Shown here piece by piece: positions 46,765 through 61,100 of a stretch of 64,000 nucleotides of DNA. Below the pieces are notes generated by a model. It saw nothing but the letters and a program-made list of their open reading frames with translations, did no database searches and was not told the origin of the DNA. A program made the position numbers and the translations under genes. Source of the DNA: Onchocerca lupi (Eukaryota; Nematoda; Chromadorea; Rhabditida; Onchocercidae); contig JAOVVO010000059.1 in the NCBI GenBank assembly GCA_028564675.1, forward strand, positions 1 to 64,000, in the 5' to 3' direction. Position 1 is the stretch's first letter; each line of letters starts with the position of its first letter.

Positions 46765-49700
46765 TCTCCTTTTTTTCATTCTACCTCCATTTACCTGTTA
46801 ATTTTGATTGATGATTAAGCGATTCAGCTAATGAACGTTACTTCAGCTTGATACATACAAATGCCGAGGTATTGTTTATTGGCTGAATGCTATCATCAAA
46901 ATTCATCATCAACTATTTCACATATACACACACAAAAAAAAAAAAAAGGTTAGTTCAATTTCAAACTTTTATTTTATAAACATTGTAACAAGACAACATA
47001 CCATTTCATATTATAATTCTTTTTGTCAGCATGACATTTCATTGTCTTAATTTATTTTCACATTTGAACAATCATTATGGCGATTCACCTGTAATTCCGG
47101 ACTTGCTTTATTCCATCTAACCATTATTATTTATTCAAATTAATGGTATCAAAGTGCAACAACGAAGGAATTTGATATTCGATATTTGAAAAAAAAAAAT
47201 TCATGGATGAGAAATCAGAAATATTTAATTTAATGGATTGTTTATTTTCAAAAAGTTCATATAAATTAACTTATCATTAATGATAAAAACTCATATAAAT
47301 TAACTTATCATTAATGGTAAGTTAGTTTATAATTGAACTTTTTCTTTTTTTTAGCTTTAATCAATTAGGTTAAGTATTTTATCCATAGTTCTAAGTGCAT
47401 TAAAAATTTATCATCCATTATAGCATCGTTAAAATGCAATGTTTCAAATCTCGAAATATATTACTCCTATTTGAATGATAGCTAATATCACTGATGATAT
47501 GTGGAAAAATGTGAATCAGCTGCCTGTATGTTTCCAAATCGTAAATTTTCGCTACAGTTTATTAAATTTAAGAATTTTATTCCTTTTTTTTTTGTTATTG
47601 GAATGAAGAGATTATTGATCATTCCCAATATTAGTGAAATTGTAACCAATGATGTGATGTCGTAAATCCAAAAATTCAACCCTGTTTCTATATGCGACAA
47701 TATTCGCAGAAATTCGACTATATTTTCGTAAAAATCCCCGGTATTTTCAACAATGTTTATATTTATGTGCAGTATTAATGATATTAATGATATGTTTCCA
47801 TTTTTAAATCGATGTAATTTCGTTTGATAAATTCCGGAAAAAAAAAAGGAACATTCCGACATTCTTAAAAATGAAACAATAAATTTTTGCTTTTTTTCTT
47901 TTTTAAATCAAAATGGATGAACAAAATTCACAATATAGAAAACAAAGTGAAGAAAATGAAATGGAGGAAGAATTTTTCGAAAAGAAATGAAGCGAATTTT
48001 GATTTTTAATTATAAATTTAAGTTCCGTGTTTGAAATTACAATGCTGGTAAAATAACTTAATACTTTATAAATGGAAATATTAACTTTTTACTTGATAAT
48101 TTGACTTTTTGATTTGAATTTAAATAAAATGAAGGTTTACTTCTTTTTTTTTGCCTCAAATAAACAAAAATTTGGCGTTGATACATGCTAAATGCAGACA
48201 AAGAAGCAAACTTGATTTTACTGGAAAAATATTTGAGCTTCCGCGTTCATTAGTACTTGTGAATTTGTACTTAAATTTCATCCTCTATATCTATCAACAT
48301 ATATGTTTGCTAAATTACTTTTTATTTTTCCAAAAAATTTTGTTAAAAAAAGAATTATCCTAAAAAAATAAAATTAATTTATTAGAATAAAAGAATTATA
48401 ATGCATTGTTTTTTTTTTCAGCTATCAATTTGAGAATATTATCAACTTGACGACAATGATCAACGTTTTATCAAACTTTTAAATAAATGAATAAATATAA
48501 AATTACATTTTGATTTTCAAAAATTTGATTGAATAAATTATCTTTTGCATTATTTCAATTTAAAGATAATATGAAATAAAATGAAAAATGTTTTTTCCAA
48601 GAAAAAAGAAATAGAAAATGTTAGTTTGAAGGAATAGAAAATTCAAAAAATCGATTAGATTAATTAAATAGCTTTTTATTATGCTTGAAACAGTATTGAA
48701 ATTAATTGTCAAGAATTCGATCAAATATTATGTATTTGTATGAAGGATTTTATTCTTCCAGTACTATTCGTACAAACTTTCCAAATTGCAATAATTTTCT
48801 AAATTTTTAAAATTTGAAATTTTTCAACTTCTTCAATTTTTCAATTAAAAAAATTTTCCAATTTCCAATAATCACTTTTTAATTCATAATCATTGGCAGG
48901 TAGATAGAGCAAATTTCAAAAATCGATTTCATGAATTTATTCGGTGAAATTCAATACATGCAAAACAATGAATATATAAACTACGAATTCGAAGATATCC
49001 GAATATTCAGTGTAATTTTGTGAAATTTATTGAAATAAAAGAATGATTTCAAAAATTTTAATGATTCATCTTCATTATCAAAACTAGCTTGTTCTATAAA
49101 ATAAAACATTGAATCATCGAAGAAAAAAGTTTGGAAATAATTTTTAAAAACTTTTATTAGTTATTAATTTTATAATAAAATTAATTAAAAAAATTCTCAA
49201 GATTTCTTGAATTCTTTAAAAATTTTCGACGAATTCTTAAGATTTGCATCCTTCAAATATAAATTATTTCTTAAAAATATAAACAAAAAAAGCAAAAGTA
49301 AAAAAATCAAAATACTTTCTTTTATTTTGCAAAATATTTACTTATTCAATAAGAATCACATTTTCTACTTTTTTTATTTTTGCCTAAGAAAGTTTCAGTT
49401 GATATAATTTGTTGAAAAAGGAGAAATTCGAAAATTTTGGAATTCTTGGAATATGAAATTATTAATAGTATAATGAGATATTTGTCATTTACAAAATCAT
49501 TTATTAAAATTTTATGTGCAAAAATAAGATTAGCAAATGATGAGTAAATAATTAATTTTTGAAAATATGCATATTTTATAAAAAAATTTTGCAATTCACT
49601 TGCATAAATATATATTTGATTTCCAATTTTTGAAACTTTCTGAAATCCAAAATTATGAAAATGAAAGAGAAATCCGAAAAAATTAGCTCAAAAAAAGGGG

Positions 49701-51050
49701 GAGGATAGAGTTGCATATGAATTGGAATGTCAAATTAATGAACTAATTAATTAATCAGTAAAAATTGTTGATCTTTTGAAAAATACTACTTTTTTTTCTG
49801 GAAATAAGTTGCAGTTAAATTAATTGAAAATATGTCTCAATTAAATTATGTTTTTTACATCTTTTTTTTGAAAATAAATTAGGACTGATTAGATTAATTG
49901 AAGAATATGCCTCAATTTGATTAAAATTTGTCATTTTCTTTTAAAGTTTCACTTTGCTAAAATCAATAAATTCCAATTAATTGAGAAAATTAAACGAGAT
50001 GACCAAAAAAAAAAAAGGAAATTTTCGAATAAAATTCTAAACTAACATCTCATTCTTTTCATCTCCTATCTCATGATCTCATAAAATTTATTCCTTTCAT
50101 TTACTGATCTTATCATTTCGTGATAATAATATTGCATCATAAATTCAACTAAATAATGAACAATCAGTTTTAATTTAAAAAAAAATTTCACATCAAGATT
50201 CTATCTCTGACATGATAATTTAGTGATAATATTTGTGTCTCTATTTAAATGTACTTTTAAGCAAAAATGTAGTTGAAAATTTCTAAACTATGAATCAGAC
50301 TAGTCAAGAATGATAAATTAGACAAAGGTCGAGAATGTTAACAATTTATTAATGATCAAATATATAATGATGAAATCAGAATTGATTGATTCCCTTTTAA
50401 TGATTAATTTATGTCCAATAATTTGCGAATCAAAATTTTATTTTAATTATTGATTGATTAAAATGGAAAATATCTGTATCTGACAATTGATGGTTAACAT
50501 ATCAATATGTTTTCTTATCCAAAATGCTATCAACTGATCAGAATTTAAATGATAAGATATTCTTGTAATTTTTTTGCTCAAAAAAAAAAAAGTGCAAATT
50601 TTCACGTTCATAAATTCAATTAATTGTGTTGACATAAAATTGCTACAACAGTTCTTCAGTCATTGACATCAGTTGACAGTAGCTAAGTGAAGTTGACATT
50701 TCATTTTTCTTGATTGCAACAAATGAAACCAACAAAGTCTGTCATTGATACTGGCAGTTGGTTTTTAAATATTTTAATTCAAAATAAAGTACAAGGCAGT
50801 AAAGATATGATAAATTTAGTATTCAATTCCAGAATCTTAAAATTCATTATTCAAGAATTTCAAAGTTTTTTGCTGTTTTTCACATCTTAAGGAAGGATTG
50901 AACTGCAGAATTTCAAAGTTGCTTTGTAGTTTTTCACATCTGTTGAGCAAAATGGATTCCAAAAATATCACATATTACAAAATAATCAAGCTTTTTAATT
51001 ACAAACTAATGTTTTCGAGTATTGCATACAACATATATGGACAATTACAA
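46765..51050. other. Gene-poor region with a palindromic repeat at 47251-47345
   Basis: No supported gene. The phrase catataaattaacttatcat is repeated directly at about 47258 and 47292 and matched in inverted orientation at about 47310-47345, giving a partial palindrome. A minus-strand open stretch at 47862-47488 begins just after a TTTTTAAG acceptor and reads a hydrophobic peptide (...IETGLNFWIYDITSL...); it is long for this AT content but I cannot link it to other exons, so it is not called. Confidence 0.4.
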
Positions 51051-51561
51051 AAGGCAGTTTCTGAAGAGTAATATGGGAAGATTACAGAAGGCGGTTTCTG
51101 AAGAGTGATATGGGAAGATTACAGAAGGCAGTTTCTGAAGAGTGATATGGGAAGATTACAGAAGGCGGTTTCTGAAGGATGTTATGGAAGATTACAGAAG
51201 ACGGTTTTTGAAGGGTTAAATAGAAAGATTACAGAAGGCGGTTTCTGAAGGATGTTATGGAAGATTACAGAAGACGGTTTTTGAAGGGTTAAATAGAAAG
51301 ATTACAGAAGGCGGTTTCTGAAGGATGCTATGGAAGATTACAGAAGGCGGTTTCTGAAGAGTGATATGGCGAGATTACAGAAGGCGGTTTCTGAAGAGTG
51401 ATATGAAAGATTCAGAAGGTGGTTTCTGAAGGGTAATATAGGAAGATTACAGAAGGCGGTTTCTAAGAGTGATATGAGGAGATTATACAGAAGGCGGTTT
51501 CTGGAGGTGATATGGGAAGATTACAGAAGGTGGTTTCTGCAGAGTGACATGAAGATTACAG
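51051..51561. repeat. Minisatellite, 14 copies of a 36-37 bp unit
   Basis: Unit of the form aaggcggtttctgaagagtg atatgggaagattacag. I count 14 copies with substitutions and one-to-three-base indels. Copies 4-5 and 6-7 form a two-unit higher-order repeat of about 73 bases (the second member has aagacggtttttgaagggtt), showing that duplication also occurred in pairs. It is less AT-rich than the DNA around it and contains no open frame through all copies. Confidence 0.96.
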
Positions 51562-54500
51562 AATATGATTTCCATTATTTCATTTCAATTTTTAGTTATT
51601 AGCCAGTTGTCACTAGACCGTTTATCAGGACAACTTACACTTTATAATATCATTGTGCAAAATAATTCTGAACTAGAAAACAAGTATTTATAAATAATTT
51701 TATGCTCTTAGAACAGAAATTTCTGGAAAAATGTAATTTGAATTCTTTTCTTCAATCTTTGTTAATAGATGGTATTTCATATTTTATTTTTCTCGAAATT
51801 TTAACCTCATTTTCAATCAAGCACATAGGCGGTTTTATCATTAAACAACAAAAAATTAGGTAACATTTAATCAATTTTTCGAAAAATATAGATAATTTTA
51901 AACTGATTAATTAAAAATTCCAATTATTTCTTGATGTCATCTTTTTGCAATCTTAGATCATTACTGTTCATATTCAAAAAACTGTTTTAGCACTTTTAGA
52001 TTAATATTGATCGGTTTTTAGCATCAAATAATGATCGATAATATATTCAATGAACATTCTGGAATTGTTTCATCTGTTAGAGTTTAATATATTTTGATGT
52101 AAAATGCGAAAGAATATTTAAAATTAGAATTAGAAAGAATAAGAATTAAAAGATATTCAATAGTTTATGGAGTACGATCGATAAACTATTATTTCAATGA
52201 ACATAATAGTCATTTTATTGATCGAAAATGTTAAAATTTGGAAATTGAAAAAGTAATAATTAGCATTTAGACTAATTATTACAATTTCAACTTTCGTTTT
52301 AAAATTTCAATTTTAATGATGACTTTATTTTTCACTTATTTGTTATAATTCCTTGTTTTTCTATCAATCTGTCAATCTGAATATTTTAAATAAAATGAAA
52401 ATTTTTCACAAATTTCATTGAAAAAAAAAGAAAAAAAAAACTTCTATAGAAATTAGAAAAAAGCTTGAAGTTCTATTACGATTAGCTTAATCTACAAAGA
52501 ATGGCCTATTTGAGAAATTCAGCAAAAATCCATCATCAATTTTAGTTTGATCATTTGCATAAGTTGAAAGATCATTTATTTCAGAGATCATGTGGAATTG
52601 AAATTTTGGATTTAGATTTTAGTCCACTTGAATTTTTTGAATAAATTTTGAATATAAATTTAATAAATTTTTGAATTTTTCAATTATTTGAGAAAAAAAG
52701 ACGAAAAAATGAGATGTAAAAGAGTTATTATTAAAATATTAATCTAATTAAAAATAAAATTATCGAAAAAAATAAATTATTAAAACCATGAGCTTATTTT
52801 TAAGGATTTAAAGAATCGAAGAATCAAAAACCGGAATAAAATTAGCAAATAGTATTAGTGATCAAATTAGTGGATTTTGAAATTTTATTTATGGTTAAAA
52901 CATTTTAAAATTTCATTTAGCATAAAATATAGCGTTTTTTATTCAAATATTTTTGCATGATTTCAATATGAAAAGCTATAAATATTTCAATAGAAATAGG
53001 ATAAATCTATCGTCAAAATTTTGATAGAAATTAAATGTTAAGAATTAATTGATAAATTATTACTCATAGTTTATTGATAAAAAATTTCACGTTGTAATTT
53101 AATTTTTGAAATCATATCGACATACAACTTTTGATTATAATATAAATAAACCATCAGAATGATAATAGTAGAAAAAATAATTGATAAGAAAATTGTCAGT
53201 GAGAATTATCAATAAGTATTATCAACAAGAAAATCATTTCCTTTCTTGTATTTAAACAACTTGATTCAAATTTTATAATAAATTATGACTTTTATGAATT
53301 TTTTTGAATTTAATTTTCTTTCTAGTGTTTAAATAGTTTGGTTTAAATTTTATAATAAATTACGATTTTTCTGAATTTTTTTGTGTAAATCCATCTCATA
53401 TACCAATATTTTACGGTAATGAATTAGGAAAAATGCTTTTGATCAGATATGAAATAAATCGAATTATTAACTATAACTAAGAGAGTACTGTAAGCAATCA
53501 AAAAGTAATATTTGTAACTAATTAAAAGGTATACTGTAGGATTAATAATTTTTTTTTAAAGACTTATCATTATCTCCGAAATTACATATTGTACTAGTAA
53601 CTTCATCTTTTTCTTTCTTTTTTTTTTTCTTTTTTTTTTTGAATAATTTTTCTCTTCAAGAATGAAAATTTTTGGAGCGTAAAATTTTGTCAAATTCTTA
53701 AATCATATACCTAGCTATTAATATTCCTTTTTCCCTTTCTATTTTTTATTTAAATCTCAATTTTTACTTTCTTTTTTTTTCATTTTTTGCATATCAAAAG
53801 TCATACCACAAATAGAAGCCAATTTTCCACTTTCCTTGCTTCTTCAACTTCAGGATTTAAACAAGGTGAGAAGAGGGTGTTGTCAGGTATAAAAAAATTA
53901 AGAAAAAAAAAAGTACGATGTTTTTATTCGATAGAAAGCATTTGTTTTCCATCAAACATTCAAACAAAAAAAAAAAAAAATTATTTTTCGAAAAAAAAAA
54001 ACAAAAAACAAATGCCTTTGTTTAGATGTATATTCTCATGTCCTTGACATTAATTTCCAAAAATCTCATCAATATCTTACTATCTTCCACGAAATAAATC
54101 CAAAAATTATCCTAAAAAAAAAAAAAAAAAAGAAAAAAATGTGAAGTTAATGAAGTGCAATTAGAGATTGACAAAAAATATCATCGATACGTGTTGTTTT
54201 TACGCAACAATATCATCGATACGTGTTTTTTACGTGTTATTTTTACGCAAAAATTTTTAAAATGTATATGACAATTTTTAAAATGTAAATTGAATGGATT
54301 AAAAATCACTATTATCATTGATAGAGTGTCAAAGGTTACCGCGAATAAAATAGATATAAAACTGTTGTTATCATTGATAAGTAGATTAGCAATGGATTAA
54401 AAGATTCCAGAGTTCATTGTACAAAAGAAATCATTATTCTCAGATACAAATTATATTAATACGAATATTTCTTTCCATTTAACTATTTCTTATTTTAATT

Positions 54501-55547
54501 TAATTCTGTTAATTTGATCTTATGGCTTATTTCATTGTTTTAAAAAGAAATTAATCATTCGCTCAAAGAATTCCAATTATTTCATTTTTAATAAAACACT
54601 TAGCAACTTTGTAATATCAACTTGTCATGTTTTAGATAATTGAATTTGACGAATTTTTTGATGATTCGTTTTAAAATTGGCGATACATTTTGCGCCAAAA
54701 ATTTGGTGATATCATCGTATCATTAATTTTTGGCGCAAATTTATAAATCCCAATCCCATATCATTCTTTTAATAATTATTTATCATTATTGAACTGAAAA
54801 TGATATGAATTATTGTGCGATACTATGATAATTAAGATAAATCGATTGTAAATGTTGTATGTATTTATCATATGCTTGTTTGCTAGAATTTTAAACAAAA
54901 TTCTAATTTGAGTTTTGTTTCAAAATTTTTAAAAATAGACAGAAGATAATGTAATGGATGAAATTATTTTGAAAGAATCAAACATAATTCATCGACAATT
55001 CATAAATTTTCATTAGTAGAAATAAAATTAAAACAAGAAGGAAGAAAGAAATTGTTTGAAAACAAATAATTTCTACAACAATACCAAATGATTTCCCGTG
55101 GGTATTTTGTTGCGATCGTTATAAAACCAAGAAAGCTAATCATCTCAAAATAGGCATTGAAATATTTTAAAATAATTGAGTATAGTAGCTATCTAATATT
55201 CGGATTGTCTGAAAGATGATAAAAATTTAAATTAATTCAATTCTCTCATTTAGATCCTCTTTGCTCATTTTCTTCTCTTCTTTTCATAAATATTTTAGGA
55301 AGAAAATGTCGTAACGAAGAAATTCAATCAAATAATTAATCTTCGCAATTTATCTTGTAGAATTAGTTGTAAATTCGTTTAAATATATAATTGCTGAAAT
55401 TAAGACTTATTTTTCAGGACTGTAATTTATTTCACGAGATGATTCTAAATGAAAAAATTCAATCAAAAAAAGATACAATTCAATCATTGCTAACTATATC
55501 ATATTGATCGATTGTGTTTAATTTAATGTTTAAATTGAAAAAATTCA
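51562..55547. other. Gene-poor AT-rich region with a short repeat at 54179-54255
   Basis: No coding signal supported. At 54179-54255 the phrase tatcatcgatacgtgtt is repeated twice, each copy followed by a ttttacgc tail. Poly(A)/poly(T) tracts occur near 53615-53640 and 54115-54135. Confidence 0.5.
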
Positions 55548-55965
55548 ATCACTGTTAACTATATCATACTGATCAGTTTATTTGTTTTATCTTTGAGAAA
55601 ATTAAAAAAAAAAAAAAATCTTACAATCAATTATCATTTCTTGCTGATATTTAATTTAATTTCTCTTATAATTTTTTATCATTTTGCCGTGTCTTTTTAC
55701 ATACACGCAAAAATCTAATTCAATTAGCATGAGATAATAGGTTCAAATCAATCGACATTTAAGATTCAAATTCAAAAAATTGAATCAAAAAAATTCAATC
55801 ATTGTTAATCATATCATATTGATCATTTTATTTTATCATTGATAAAATGGATTTTCATTTCTTGCTGATATTTAATTCTTCGTATTTATCATTTTGCCAT
55901 GTCTGATACCCGCAAAATCTAATTCAATCAGGATGAGATGACAGGTTTGATCAATCGAATTGCCA
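55548..55965. repeat. Diverged tandem duplication, period about 240 bp
   Basis: Both copies contain, in the same order, attcaatca(c/t)tgttaa, then a catcatA(c/t)tgatca-like phrase, tcatttcttgctgatattta, cattttgcc(g/a)tgtct and aatctaattcaatta/c..atgagat. Copy 1 spans about 55548-55765 and copy 2 about 55788-55965. A third partial copy of the first phrase lies just upstream (about 55482). The copies have diverged by substitutions and indels, so this duplication is older than the one at 11.6-12.1 kb. Confidence 0.75.
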
Positions 55966-58194
55966 ATTAACAAAAACCATAAAATACGAAAAATGATAAA
56001 TGTGATTTGTTGATGGTTTGATGACAATAGTGGAAAACAAGGACTTTTAATCTGTTAATGGCGATGTTTTACCTTTTGTTTCATAAGTTTTCTCACTAAA
56101 AATTACACGAATAATTTTTTTTTCTTTTCTTTTTTTTTTTTTTTTTTTGAGGCAACAAAAATTTGACAATAATTCTTGTCGATGGATTATGGTAAATGAA
56201 ATGATAGTTTTATAACAGTAGGTAATCATTTTTTTTTTTCTTAGATAATTATGTTCTTTTTTTTTTTGTCATAAAAATATGAACGCACTGAAATAATTAC
56301 TTTTTTTTCTTGAGAAAAGTCTTAAAAAAAGTAAAAAATTTAATTTCCAATTAAATGAACCATTTTAAGTAGTCATATTATTTAAAATATGAAATTTTTA
56401 GACTAAAAATGATGATAAGTTAATAGTGAATAATAATTTTTTCCTTCGACTTTTTTTTTGAAAGGGTTGTAGGTTTGCTTGTTTAAAAATATCATTGTAT
56501 TTTTTTTTTAACTATAAATTTGATGGTTTGTTTTTTGTTTAAAAAAAATTCCATCAAAATTATATCACTCTTTAAAGGTTAATGGTGACAGGCTTTCTTA
56601 AGTTAATTAATGAAAATAACCATACCCGTAATCTTTGGAAGAATTAATTAATAAAAATTTTTAGAACTTTTTGATATTTAGCAATGATTTTATTGGATTT
56701 TTTTTTTTTTTTTTTTTTTAGAAAATTTCATCAAAATTACAGCACTTTTGAGAGACGTGCAGACAGATTTCCTTGGCTGATTGAGTTAATTAATAAAATT
56801 AGTAATGACCTGTGACCTTTGGAAAAATTAATCAATAAAAAACATTCATAACCCTTGTTGATCGTTGAAAATATAATTTGGCAATTATTCCCCAAAGGAG
56901 TAGAATGAAGAAGAAATGATAGAAGAAATAAGAAAAAGCTGAAACATCTGTTGCATTTGTAATAAGCAGGTATTGTCAAATTGCAATAAATGAAGTAATT
57001 TCATTAACCGAATAAAGATCATCGATCATAGATCAAAGTCATTTCATTCATTCATTATAATTATGGTAATCAATATGACGATATCATACATATACATCAA
57101 TTTAATTAATATTCAACAAAATATAATTTTTACAACAGAAAATTTTTATGGATTATGAAACATGCACGTAATAATAATCTTGAAATAGGATGAAATGAAA
57201 TACCTGTAAAATTCTGATAACTTAACTTTTATGATAATTTACAAGCTTACAACATTTAATAAGAAAATATGATTAATTTAAATTTAATTTGAAAAATTTC
57301 TTCAAGTTTTTTTCTAGTAATTTATGCTTCAGAGTTGTATCAGGTATATTTTTTACGTGTTAATCGAAAAAATAAGTATTTTAAAAATGATATATGAATC
57401 ATTTTTTGCATCTCTGAAATAAATAAATTTATAGAATAGGATAGAGCAAGAGATGATCTTTAATTTGTAATTATCTCTTAATGAATCCTAATTTTAAATG
57501 AACAAAATTTGAGATGTATAATGTAAGATTTTCAATTTACAGCATTTTTAATAATAATTAAGTGGATTTATAATAAAAATTGAAATTTAAATACCAAATG
57601 AAATAAGTTATTCAAATATTTTAAAATTTCAGTAAACAATTAAGTAAAATCACATTTTTTTTTTAGTTAAAATTCAAATTCAGATTTGAATTTGAATTCA
57701 CCGGTAAAAATAAGCTTTTTGTTAAATTTATTTAAATCTTTATATCTATTGGAATATTCAATAATGATGATAACAATCAGAAACAGGCACCGTGTTGGTA
57801 ACAAATGGCTGATAATGAAAATATGAACAATATGATAAGAATAAAAGGATACTGTAAATTACAATGCCACCATCATTATGGATGTTGAAAGTGACCTATT
57901 TACAAGTGGTACTTAATAAAATGAATCGTCCAGAGATATGCTTTATCATTCATATTTTTGGAATAAAAAAAAAAAAAATAAAATGTAAATTTCAAATCAA
58001 ATTGAGGAAAATTTTAAATTAATTAAAATTCTTGCAATAATTAATCCTATGTTCACAAAGGTTAATTAATTTTATGCTCACAAAATTCGATGAAGCGGAT
58101 ACTGTAGAAAATATTACTACTTTTTAAAGTCATAAAACTTGGAAAAAAGTTGGAAAACGGTATTTCTAGAGCTTCTGATTGACTGATGATCAGT
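55966..58194. other. Downstream flank of lin-31, no gene seen
   Basis: AT-rich with poly(T) runs near 56130 and 56700. Similar phrases around 56570-56640 and 56745-56830 (tcaaaattac/tat..cact, gttaattaat(g)aaaat.a..a.acc..taatctttgg) suggest an old local duplication of about 180 bases. No exon called. Confidence 0.45.
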
Positions 58195-61100
58195 TCAAGT
58201 TGATGATGATAATATTGAATCAATGGTAAATGAAGAATTACATATTGATTTTGGTGTAATTATGCTTGTTAAATCAGTTGTTGGTTGAGTTAAAGAGGGA
58301 AATAGAAGAAGACTGTGTGTTGTAAGGAAGAATTGTTGTGGATCCATAAAAGTTCCTGAGGTTACGGTAGATGGTAGATGATGAGTTGTGGGAAATAACC
58401 ATTGAAATGAAGAACATTGAGGTTGATGATAGGTTAATTTTGGTAATGAATGTTGCAAATCTTCGTTGGTACCATATGTTTGAACCTATTAATTAGAATT
58501 AAATATTATTAATTAGGGTCAAATATATTCAAAAATAAAATTAAAATAAATAAAAATAAAAGATAATACTTATTATTATTTAGATAAAAATATTAAGGTC
58601 ATATTAGAGTTAGGAGATAAAAACATTAGGGTCAAATATTTTCAAAAGTAAAAGTTACGAAAGTTAAAAGCAAGTGGCGAAAAAAAATTTTGCGAAAAAG
58701 TTGAAAATTGGAATTAAGCAAGAAAATATCCATTTCAGATTGCCATTCTTAAATTTATCAGATGCAAAATATTACAGTAATGCGAAATTAAAATTGCATC
58801 ACTTCTTGGCTATTAATATTTCTTGTTAATTATCATTAATTTTTAGCAAAAATGAAGAAAAATACCTTAAACCTTTTCCGTCGTCTTAAGCAACTACCAT
58901 TTTCGAACATTCCTAAAGCATGTGGATGAACCGCCCAATAAGATCCTTTGCCAGGCCTATCTGGTCGTCGTGGTATCTGAAATAAAAATTAATTAAATTC
59001 AATTTTAATTTCCTCTGAAAATCTTTCGTGATTAAGTTCTATTTTCCTTTTTTTCTTAACTTGGATTATTTACAAGTTTTCATTATTTACTAGTTTACGT
59101 CTTTCTTGCAAATTGCTTCAAGTTTGTCTCAATTTTAGAACTTTATAAACGGAAATTTTATTTTTTCCTAATTTCTAAAGTTTTTTAAGTTCATTTTTTT
59201 CAAGTTCTTTCAAGTTCACCGAAATTATTGAAAAAACATTGAAATTGTTTTTTAAGCAATTTTCATGGAATTTTCAACCAAACAAATTATAACAAGTCTA
59301 TTTGTAGAAAATAAAATTTACAGATTTAGGTATTATTTTTACTTGTTCTGAAAGAGAGAGTGTTAAATTAGATTTTGAATTTTTTAATTTTCCTTAAACG
59401 CCCCCTTTTTTTTTCTTCTTTAATTACCATTTCTGTCCCTAGTAGACGAAATCTTAATTAGTAATTAATAAAAGATTCAAATGATTAATGGGGAGATAAA
59501 GATTTCTCGATACACAGATAATGATAATACAAATCATCATCACTATCTTACATTCTTTATGACATTAGGTGTACGGTAGCCGTCGCATTCATTTCATTCT
59601 TGATATTGTTACGAATACAAATTTGTTATCAATACTTGCTTTATATAATGCAAATACGAAATCAAACGGCAGACTGAAGTTAATTAAGTTAAAGTTAATT
59701 ATTTGCGAAACTTTTAGTACCATGAGAAAATTAAATTAGATCAGTATTAAAATAAGTGATTAGTGAACCTTATGCGCGAAAAAAAAGTGACGGAATTTTG
59801 ATGTCTTGTTGTAAAATCAAAAATATTGATTCAAGTTGCTAAATATCTCCAATTAAAATTGCCATATTTGAAATTAAAACATTAAAAACGAAATATTTTC
59901 TTAATTTGATTAGCAGCAAAATACTGCTACACTGTTGTTTTAAAACCAGTTTTTCCTTTTGATTAAAATAACTAACCGACTATCCAGGATGAGGATAGTA
60001 TCACTTAGAGAGCAGCAGGTGGTTTTAGTTTATTTACGATCTCATTCAATATTATAAAATTTTTGTAGAGAAAAAGAAAAAGCGATTGTAAAATAAATCT
60101 TTCAAATCGTCCTTCAAAATGCCTTCCTTCTTTTCTTTCTTTTTTTTTTTTTTCTGTTTTTGCAATTAATAATTTTGGCTGAATGGAAAAGTTCACTTAA
60201 AATTTTTGTAAATTTGTTATTTAAATTGATTAAGAGAATATTTAAATTGAAGCAATAATGATAATTGAATTTTTCAAATAATTTTTCGATGATTAGCAAA
60301 ATTTTGAAGTGAAATAATAAATTATGAGAGTATATGAGATGGATGAAGATATTTTGCTCAATTAAAAAGCATAGTTTTTAATGTAATCGCATAAAAAAAA
60401 GTAAATTAAGTTTGAACTAGAATAAAAGAAACAAAAAAAAAGTTTCAAAATAGTCAAAACTTAATTTTTCTTTCATTTTCAACCTTTTTTTCAGTGAAAA
60501 AGTTTTTCTACAGAAATAATAAACTTTAGAATTTTTAGAAAAAATAATTCAAAATGCATGATTAATAAATCAAAATTTGCTTAAAATAAAATAATATCAC
60601 GTCAAATTTATTCGGATCATTTCATTTTACGTATTTCCTCGTTAATTTTAAAAAGAAATTAAAATAGTAATTAAAAGTTTTATTTCTTCATTTCAGCCAT
60701 CTTTTCAATTGTTACCTATTTGTTGAATGTTGAAACAAAAACATTGATGCTTCTTTTATCTACTCAATTTATTTTTATTTTAATCTTTAGAAAATAGGCC
60801 TAATTTTTCGTTTGATAATTTAAAATCAAAATCAGAAATGGAATAAAAGAAAAATCATTTAAAAAGATTACTTTCACGAAACAATCATTGAACGATAGAT
60901 TATGTCTGAGGGAATTTTGCCATCGTTGGGTATTTTTACGATAAAATGGAAATTTATCCATAATATATTTGTAAATTTCAGTTAACGGAAGCATCTTCTC
61001 TTCCGAATTCTGTATAGCCATATATGTTAACCAAATGTACGAATATGGAGGCTTCTGAAATATGCATAAATTAAATTAATGAATTGCAATTTCTAATTAA

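Noticed and set aside
47488..47862. 124-codon minus-strand frame with hydrophobic segments, one resembling a receptor TM7 (NFWIY)
   Set aside because: No supporting exons before or after, no clear donor, and the composition is what AT-rich DNA gives in that frame.
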